From an uncultured Clostridia bacterium (lineage in GTDB: Bacteria; Bacillota; Clostridia; Oscillospirales; Acutalibacteraceae), in NCBI GenBank assembly GCA_937880805.1, contig CALGRR010000075.1, positions 1-19,490 of the forward strand: DNA of 19,490 bases. Direction: 5' to 3'. The position numbers were made by a program, and so were the translations under genes. Shown piece by piece: positions 14,383 through 19,490 of the stretch. The notes below the pieces were generated by a model that searched no databases, had not been told where the DNA came from, and saw only the letters and a program-made list of their open reading frames with translations. The stretch's first letter is position 1. Each line of letters begins with the position of its first letter.

Positions 14383-15744
14383 ATGGCAGAACTCAAGAAA
14401 AAATACGGTTTGCTTACTGCGATATGTATGGTTATAGGTATTGTTGTAGGCAGCGGCGTATTCTTCAAGGCAGAAGCAATTCTTAACCACACAGGCGGAG
14501 ATCTTAAGCTTGGCATTCTTGCATGGGTTATCGGCGGCGTTATAATGATTATCTGTGCATACACATTCTCGCTTATGGCAACAAAGTTTGAAAAGGTAAA
14601 CGGCGTTGTTGACTATGCGGAAGCAGCCCTCGGCGAAAAATACGGTTACATAGTCGGTTGGTTTATGACAACAATTTATTATCCCACCCTTACTATGGCA
14701 CTTGCATGGCTTTCAGCTCGTTACACACTTGTTGTGTTCCTCGGCGATAAAGCTGATATAACCGGCGGTCTTTGCTTTGTTCTTACCGCAGTTTATCTTG
14801 TAGGCAGCTACGCACTTAATGCTCTTTCGCCCGTTATTTCGGGTAAATTCCAGGTTTCAACAACATTTGTAAAGCTTGTTCCTCTTCTTCTTATGGCTGT
14901 TGTGGGCACAATCTTTGGCTTAACAAAGGGCTTTACTGTTGAAAACTTCACAACTGTTGTTAACGATATTCCCACATCGGATGCTATTTTTAAGGCAGTT
15001 TGTGCAACCGTTTTTGCATATGAAGGCTGGATTATTGCAACATCAATCAACGCAGAACTTAAGGATTCAAAGAAGAATCTTCCCAAAGCTCTTGTTATAG
15101 GTGCTTTTGCGATTGTTGCAATTTATGTATTCTACTATGTCGGTCTTGCAGGTGCTATCCCCAATGCAGAAATGATGGCAAGCGGTCAGACCGGTGCAAA
15201 GAATGCATTTGCAGCAGTATTCGGTAATGTTATGGGAACGGGCATTTTCGTTTTCGTTATTATTTCCTGCCTTGGCACTCTTAACGGTCTTATGCTCGGA
15301 TGCACAAGAGGTCTTTATTCAATTGCAAGCCGCGGCAGAGGCCCCGCACCCAAGATTATGTGCAATATTGATAAGAACACCAATATGCCCACAAACTCGG
15401 CTGTTGTAGGTCTTCTCCTTTGTGCTCTCTGGCTTCTCTTTTTCTATTGCTCACAGCTCAGCGAATTCAGCGATAAGCTCGGTATGTTTGCATTTGACCC
15501 CACAGAGCTTCCCATTGTTACAATTTATCCCTTCTATATCCCCATTTTCATTAAGATGATGCGCAACAAGGAATTCACCGGAGCAAAGAGAATTATTGCA
15601 CCTCTCCTTGCAATCGCAGGCAGTGTGTTTATGGTTATCGCAGCTATCTACGCACACGGACCCAAGATTCCCGGTTATCTTATTCTCTTCGCAGTTATTA
15701 TGGCTTTAGGTCTCCCCTTTATGAAGAAGCAGAAGACAGCCTGA
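14383..15744 (+). CDS. APC-superfamily amino-acid permease
   Basis: The 453-residue protein has about twelve membrane helices. It carries the APC substrate-binding motif in the first helix, IGIVVGSGVFF (18-28), and the conserved FAYEGW and LGTLNGLMLGCTRGLYS stretches in helices 6 and 8. The length and pattern suit the LAT/SteT-like exchangers of Firmicutes, but the amino acid handled cannot be read from the sequence. A GAAAGG-type ribosome site lies upstream of the ATG at 14383. The gene ends at a hairpin shared with the convergent pfl operon. Codon use resembles the surrounding genes, so there is no sign of recent transfer. Confidence 0.88.
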   Translation: MAELKKKYGLLTAICMVIGIVVGSGVFFKAEAILNHTGGDLKLGILAWVIGGVIMIICAYTFSLMATKFEKVNGVVDYAEAALGEKYGYIVGWFMTTIYYPTLTMALAWLSARYTLVVFLGDKADITGGLCFVLTAVYLVGSYALNALSPVISGKFQVSTTFVKLVPLLLMAVVGTIFGLTKGFTVENFTTVVNDIPTSDAIFKAVCATVFAYEGWIIATSINAELKDSKKNLPKALVIGAFAIVAIYVFYYVGLAGAIPNAEMMASGQTGAKNAFAAVFGNVMGTGIFVFVIISCLGTLNGLMLGCTRGLYSIASRGRGPAPKIMCNIDKNTNMPTNSAVVGLLLCALWLLFFYCSQLSEFSDKLGMFAFDPTELPIVTIYPFYIPIFIKMMRNKEFTGAKRIIAPLLAIAGSVFMVIAAIYAHGPKIPGYLILFAVIMALGLPFMKKQKTA

Positions 15745-15758
15745 TTATTTGAATGAGA

Positions 15759-15794
15759 AACCCCTTGAAAGTCAGAATCGGCTTTCAAGGGGTT
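15759..15794. terminator. Bidirectional terminator between the permease and the pfl operon
   Basis: A perfect 13-bp stem, AACCCCTTGAAAG (15759-15771) with CTTTCAAGGGGTT (15782-15794), lies between the two convergent stop codons. T-richness after the stem is modest on both strands. Confidence 0.75.
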
Positions 15795-15807
15795 GTTTAT
15801 TGGTTGA

Positions 15808-16515
15808 TCAGAGAAGTGAGTTCAGTTGTTCCATAAGCGATGCATCCGGCTCGGGTATGCTTTCAAACGCAAACGGGATTTTCAGCTTGTCATATTTAAC
15901 CTTACATATTTTTTTGAAGGGCAGCAGCTCGGTTTTATCAATGCAATGATACTTTTCGGCTAACTGCTTTATGAATAAAATGTTTTCTCTGTTATCATTA
16001 AGGGTTGGTATAATAACCTGCCTTAATGTAACGGGGATATTTTTTTTGTTGAGATAATCAAGAAACTCCAGAACATTATCGAGCCCGCAGCCTGCATATT
16101 TCAAATAATCTTCGTTGTTTGAATACTTAATATCAAGAAGAACTCTGTCTGTATAATCTAAAAGTTCTTTAATATCTTCATTCAGAATATTACCTGATGT
16201 ATCAAGGCAGGTGTTTATGCCTTCAAAACTGCAAAGCCTGAACAGCTCTGAAACAAATTCAGCCTGCAGAAGGGGCTCACCGCCCGAAACGGTTATTCCG
16301 CCCTCATCTGCAAAATATTCCTTATATCTGATAGCTTTGCTGACTATTTCTTCGGGCGAATATTCGGTGCCGCCTTTCATATCCCAGGTGTCGGGATTAT
16401 GGCAGCAGCCGCAGCGAAGATTGCAGCCCTGCATAAAAACAACAAATCTTATTCCCGGTCCGTCAAGAGCACCGAGGCTTTGTATGGAGTTTATCAGCCC
16501 TTTTTTTATGTTCAT
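15808..16515 (-). CDS. pflA: Pyruvate formate-lyase activating enzyme (radical SAM)
   Basis: The 235-residue protein has the radical SAM cluster motif CNLRCGCCHNPDTW with C31, C35 and C38, followed by the SAM-binding GGE (78-80) in TVSGGEPLLQ. The CHNPDTW tail of the motif is typical of formate-lyase activating enzymes. It uses S-adenosylmethionine and a 4Fe-4S cluster to abstract hydrogen from the lyase's catalytic glycine, producing the glycyl radical. The length (about 235-260 in the family) fits a single-cluster PflA without an extra ferredoxin insert. The ATG lies 2 bp after the pflB stop codon, so expression is coupled. Codon use matches the left part of the window. Confidence 0.93.
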   Translation of the reverse strand: MNIKKGLINSIQSLGALDGPGIRFVVFMQGCNLRCGCCHNPDTWDMKGGTEYSPEEIVSKAIRYKEYFADEGGITVSGGEPLLQAEFVSELFRLCSFEGINTCLDTSGNILNEDIKELLDYTDRVLLDIKYSNNEDYLKYAGCGLDNVLEFLDYLNKKNIPVTLRQVIIPTLNDNRENILFIKQLAEKYHCIDKTELLPFKKICKVKYDKLKIPFAFESIPEPDASLMEQLNSLL

Positions 16516-16517
16516 TT

Positions 16518-18749
16518 TTATATTGCCTCGTGGAATGTGCGGCTTATAACCTCTCGCTGCTGCTCGCGTGAAAGCTTGTTGAAGTTAACGGCATAGCCTG
16601 AAACTCTGATAGTGAGATTGGGATAATCTTCGGGATTTTCATAAGCCTTCATAAGGGTTTCACGGTTAAGAACATTAACATTGATATGATGAGCCTTCTT
16701 TGCAAAGTAGCCGTCAAGGATTGAAACAAGATTTGAAATTCTTTCATCCTCTGTTCTTCCGAGAGCCTCGGGAGTGATTGAGAAGGTGTTGGAAACGCCG
16801 TCACGGCAATCGTCATAGCTGATTTTTGCAACAGAATTAAGGGATGCAAGTGCACCGTTTTCTTCTCTGTTATGCATCGGATTTGCACCGGGAGCGAAGG
16901 GAGCAAAAGCTTTTCTTCCGTCGGGTGTTGCACCGGTGTTTTTACCGTACATAACGTTTGATGTGATTGTGAGAACAGAGAGTGTGTGCATTGCTTTTCT
17001 GTAAGTGGGTGTTTTGCGAAGCTCTGTGATTACCTTGTGAGTCATATCCTTTGCAATAAGGTCAACTCTGTCATCGTCATTGCCGTATTTCGGGAAATCA
17101 CCGGTTGTTTTGAATTCGGTAATAAAGCCCTTGCCGTCTCTGATGGGGGCAACATCGGCATATTTGATGGCACTCAATGAGTCTGCAACAACTGAAAGTC
17201 CTGCAATACCGAACGCCATAAAGCGTTCAACAAGCGTATCGTGCAAAGCCATCTGTGTTTTCTCATATGCATATTTATCGTGCATATAGTGAATGATGTT
17301 CATTGTGTTAACATAAAGATTGCTCAGCCATTCGATATAAATATCAAAACGCTCCATAACCTCATCATAGTCAAGCTTATCGCCGTCAAGAACAGACATC
17401 TGAGGTCCGATATGGATTCCGCTTGTTGTGTCATATCCGCCGTTGATAGCAATAAGAAGAAGCTTTGCAAGGTTGCAGCGTGCACCGAAGAACTGCATCT
17501 GCTTGCCAACCTTCATTGCGGAAACGCAGCAGGCAATGGCATAATCATCGCCGTAAATCGGTCTCATTATGTCATCGTTTTCATACTGAATTGAATCTGT
17601 GTCTGCAGAAACCTTTGCACAGAATTTTTTGAAGTTTGCAGGAAGCGAAGTAGACCAGAGAACGGTAAGATTAGGTTCTGGTGATGAACCGAGAGTATAA
17701 AGAGTGTTAAGCATTCTGTAGCTGCTCTTTGTAACAAGCGTTCTGCCGTCTTCACCCATACCGCCTACAGCTTCGGTAATCCACATCGGGTCTCCGCCGA
17801 AAAGCTCGTTGTATTCGGGTGTTCTGAGGTGACGGGCAATACGGAGCTTCATAACAAAATCATCAATAAGCTCCTGAGCCGTTTCTTCCGTAAGTATGCC
17901 GTTTTCTATATCTCTTTCAATATAAATATCAAAGAAAGTGCTTACTCTGCCGAGTGACATTGCCGCACCGTTCTGCTCCTTGATTGCACCGAGATATGCA
18001 AAATAAGTCCATTGAATTGCTTCTTTAGCATTACTTGCAGGTTCACTAATATCATAACCATACATCTTTGCCATTTCTTTTAAATAACCTAAAAATTTAA
18101 TTTGTCTAAATAATTCTTCAGATAATCTAATTTGGTCAGTATTAAAATCTTTTTCAACTAATTTATTTTTGTCTTTTACTTTTTCAAAAATTAGTTTATC
18201 AACACCATATAAAGCAACTCTTCTATAATCCCCAATAATTCTTCCTCTACCATAAGCATCAGGAAGTCCAGTAATTACATGACTTTTACGAGCTTTACGC
18301 ATTTCATCACTATAAGCTCTAAAAACACCATCATTATGAGTTGTTCTATAATGGAAACTATCTTCAGCTATTTTACTTAATTTATAACCATAAGCTTCAC
18401 AAGCTTGACGAACCATTCTCATTCCACCAAATGGATTAATACCTCTTTTTAAAGGACTATCAGTTTGAAGGCCTACAATTAGTTCATTTTCTTTATCTAT
18501 ATATCCAGGTGCATAGTTTTTTATTGATGAAATAGTTTGAGTATCAATATCTAAAACTCCACCCTTTTGTCTTTCAAGTTTAAATAATTCTTGAACTTTT
18601 TTCATTAAGTCATTTGTTCTTTTAGTAGCTTTTGCTAAAAAAGAAGCATCGCCTAGATATTCTTTATAATTTTTATTTATAAAATCTTGAACATTAATTT
18701 CTTCTTTCCATAAAGTACCATTAAAATTATTCCAATTTGAATGTTCCAT
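16518..18749 (-). CDS. pflB: Pyruvate formate-lyase, composition-chimeric gene
   Basis: The 743-residue enzyme converts pyruvate and CoA to acetyl-CoA and formate in anaerobic cytosol. The active-site pair C407-C408 (AIACCVSAM) and the radical glycine G718 (RVSGYAV) are present, and the length is normal. I start it at the ATG at 18749, which has GAGGGGG upstream; the longer frame to 18845 runs through the riboswitch and terminator and is not coding. The gene is intact, but codon use changes sharply near residue 250: before it Gln is CAA, Leu mostly TTA and Lys AAA; after it CAG, CTT/CTC and AAG are common. By hand count, G+C is 15/60 at 18181-18240 and 32/60 at 17461-17520. The function call is sure; the integrity of the gene as one natural unit is not. 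Confidence 0.95.
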   Translation of the reverse strand: MEHSNWNNFNGTLWKEEINVQDFINKNYKEYLGDASFLAKATKRTNDLMKKVQELFKLERQKGGVLDIDTQTISSIKNYAPGYIDKENELIVGLQTDSPLKRGINPFGGMRMVRQACEAYGYKLSKIAEDSFHYRTTHNDGVFRAYSDEMRKARKSHVITGLPDAYGRGRIIGDYRRVALYGVDKLIFEKVKDKNKLVEKDFNTDQIRLSEELFRQIKFLGYLKEMAKMYGYDISEPASNAKEAIQWTYFAYLGAIKEQNGAAMSLGRVSTFFDIYIERDIENGILTEETAQELIDDFVMKLRIARHLRTPEYNELFGGDPMWITEAVGGMGEDGRTLVTKSSYRMLNTLYTLGSSPEPNLTVLWSTSLPANFKKFCAKVSADTDSIQYENDDIMRPIYGDDYAIACCVSAMKVGKQMQFFGARCNLAKLLLIAINGGYDTTSGIHIGPQMSVLDGDKLDYDEVMERFDIYIEWLSNLYVNTMNIIHYMHDKYAYEKTQMALHDTLVERFMAFGIAGLSVVADSLSAIKYADVAPIRDGKGFITEFKTTGDFPKYGNDDDRVDLIAKDMTHKVITELRKTPTYRKAMHTLSVLTITSNVMYGKNTGATPDGRKAFAPFAPGANPMHNREENGALASLNSVAKISYDDCRDGVSNTFSITPEALGRTEDERISNLVSILDGYFAKKAHHINVNVLNRETLMKAYENPEDYPNLTIRVSGYAVNFNKLSREQQREVISRTFHEAI

Positions 18750-18771
18750 TTTTATTCCCCCTCTAATTAAC

Positions 18772-18797
18772 AAAAAAAGCAATTCAATAAGAATTGC
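18772..18797 (-). terminator. Riboswitch-controlled terminator upstream of pflB
   Basis: On the minus strand, GCAATTC (18791-18797), loop TTATT and GAATTGC (18779-18785) are followed by seven T (18772-18778). It overlaps the last bases of the aptamer (TGGGC), so ligand binding to the aptamer would compete with the terminator stem. Confidence 0.88.
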
Positions 18798-18867
18798 CCA
18801 GACGGTCGGCATTATACTTTTACACTCCCTTGCGGTTATCCGCAAAATCCGTCAGTTATGTAAAAGC
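18796..18867 (-). ncRNA. ZTP riboswitch (pfl motif)
   Basis: Read on the minus strand, P1 is CTTTTACA (18859-18866) pairing with TGTAAAAG (18817-18824). The asymmetric loop holds the conserved TAACTGACGGA, P2 is TTGCGG-ATAA-CCGCAA-type (18830-18845), and GGGAG precedes the closing P1 strand. The 3' domain reads CCGACCGTCTGGGC. GACGG (18850-18854) can pair with CCGTC (18801-18805), which is the pseudoknot expected for this class. The aptamer senses ZTP/ZMP (AICAR), which rises when 10-formyl-tetrahydrofolate is short. An antiterminated pfl message would raise formate supply for one-carbon metabolism. The terminator immediately downstream fits an ON switch. Confidence 0.9.
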
Positions 18868-18874
18868 CATAACT

Positions 18875-18903
18875 ATAATATAACAAACCTATAGGTTTGT
18901 CAA
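18875..18903 (-). promoter_or_regulatory. pflB promoter with an 18-bp palindrome in its spacer
   Basis: On the minus strand, TTGACA (18898-18903), a 17-bp spacer and TATTAT (18875-18880) place the start site at the 5' end of the riboswitch aptamer. The perfect palindrome ACAAACCTATAGGTTTGT (18883-18900) occupies the spacer and part of the -35, which is an ideal repressor site. Its regulator is unknown. Confidence 0.85.
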
Positions 18904-18916
18904 ATTGTAAGTGATG

Positions 18917-19490
18917 TTAAGCGTTTTCATTATGCCTAATATTATAAAAACACTTCAAACATAAAATCCATTTCATAACATGTTGAGGATTATCTAAATG
19001 AATTCTATAAATATCTTTCCCATGTTGAATTTCAAAATGTTTACCTGGTGAAAATGGTAAAATAAATGTTTCGTGATTAGACACAGTAATATTTACTTTT
19101 TCATTATTAATAATACCATCAATAATAAATGCATCTTTATTTAAGGTTAAGAAAGCCTCTCCAACTTCTTCAAATTTATGTTTTTTGTAATTAATCATTG
19201 AAACCCTACAATTTGAAGTTAATACATAGTCTTCAGATTGTTTGATTTCTTCAAGTAATTCTAATTCTATTTTTTTAGACCAATCACTAGGATGTTTTAT
19301 ACAAATATCATTATCATTAACCTTTTGTAAAAAGCCATATTTATCAGCTTTTACTTGATTATTACAATGTTTACATATTAATTTTTTATCTTGATGATAA
19401 ATACCAAATTCATTATTACAATTTGGACATTTATATAAAACATTTTCTAATCCACTGATATTATCAGCATTTTTAAATTCAATTTTATTG
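18917..19490 (-). CDS. Partial zinc-ribbon protein, possibly C-terminal part of a PlsC-type acyltransferase
   Basis: The open frame continues without stops from the window's right edge (first full codon 19489-19487) through the Met at 19198 to the stop at 18917, giving about 190 C-terminal residues; that internal Met is not the start. A zinc ribbon is visible: LYKCPNCNNEF then LICKHCNN, two CxxC pairs 14 residues apart. After it come a segment with SDWSKKIELELLEEI and a beta-rich end with FEEVGEAFLTLN, FILPFSPGKHFEI and a Trp-containing final helix. This order resembles the tail of some Firmicute lysophospholipid acyltransferases, recalled from memory and not verified. Codon use is very AT-rich (almost only CAA, TTA, AAA), like the N-terminal third of pflB. 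Confidence 0.5.
   Translation of the reverse strand, partial: NKIEFKNADNISGLENVLYKCPNCNNEFGIYHQDKKLICKHCNNQVKADKYGFLQKVNDNDICIKHPSDWSKKIELELLEEIKQSEDYVLTSNCRVSMINYKKHKFEEVGEAFLTLNKDAFIIDGIINNEKVNITVSNHETFILPFSPGKHFEIQHGKDIYRIHLDNPQHVMKWILCLKCFYNIRHNENA

Noticed and set aside
16986..17594. Plus-strand ORFs opposite pflB
   Set aside because: They are antisense shadows of a highly conserved, long coding region.
18750..18845. In-frame extension of pflB to a start at 18845
   Set aside because: It would translate the ZTP aptamer and terminator. The ATG at 18749 has an excellent ribosome site and gives a normal-length enzyme.

Overview
The window looks like a chromosomal segment of a low-to-moderate GC, gut-type Firmicute, most likely a clostridium of the Oscillospiraceae/Ruminococcaceae kind. 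The reasons are strong Shine-Dalgarno sites, sigma-A type promoters with 16-18 bp spacers, a DivIVA-like protein, a YtrA-type GntR/ABC module, a GH78-like enzyme and a pyruvate formate-lyase operon. No species can be named from sequence alone.

Layout. (1) Positions 1-1400 hold a leftward pair: a DivIVA-like coiled-coil protein and a membrane protein resembling a SipW-type signal peptidase with an altered catalytic motif. (2) 1464-5290 is a rightward operon: a small GntR repressor, an ABC ATPase and a large permease with an extracytoplasmic C-terminal half. (3) 5308-7980 is an accessory island directly downstream of tRNA-Ser(GGA). It contains two successive modules built alike: repeat A (terminator, GACGAC/GTCGTC arms, extended -10 promoter), one cargo gene, then repeat B (terminator and the start of a small conserved ORF). 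The cargoes are an ANT(6)-like aminoglycoside nucleotidyltransferase and a single-domain EamA transporter. The last copy of the small ORF is split by a MITE-like insertion. (4) 8075-12029 holds two divergent exported proteins, one of unknown function and one GH78-like. (5) 12201-15744 holds a membrane-embedded M28 peptidase, a CHAP-domain exported protein and an APC amino-acid permease, which could together serve peptide or wall turnover and amino-acid uptake. (6) 15808-18903 is the leftward pflB-pflA operon, preceded by a textbook promoter and a ZTP (pfl-motif) riboswitch with its terminator. (7) 18917-19490 holds the C-terminal part of a zinc-ribbon protein, possibly a PlsC-type acyltransferase.

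Two things stand out. First, the A-cargo-B tandem modules at tRNA-Ser look like exchangeable cassettes without a recognisable integron. Second, base composition and codon use change abruptly inside pflB near 18,000, in one of the most conserved stretches of the protein. Everything to the right of that point (pflB N-terminal third, riboswitch, neighbouring gene) appears to come from a much more AT-rich genome. This is either an intragenic recombination/transfer boundary or an assembly chimera, and the two must be separated before anything at the right end is attributed to the same organism.
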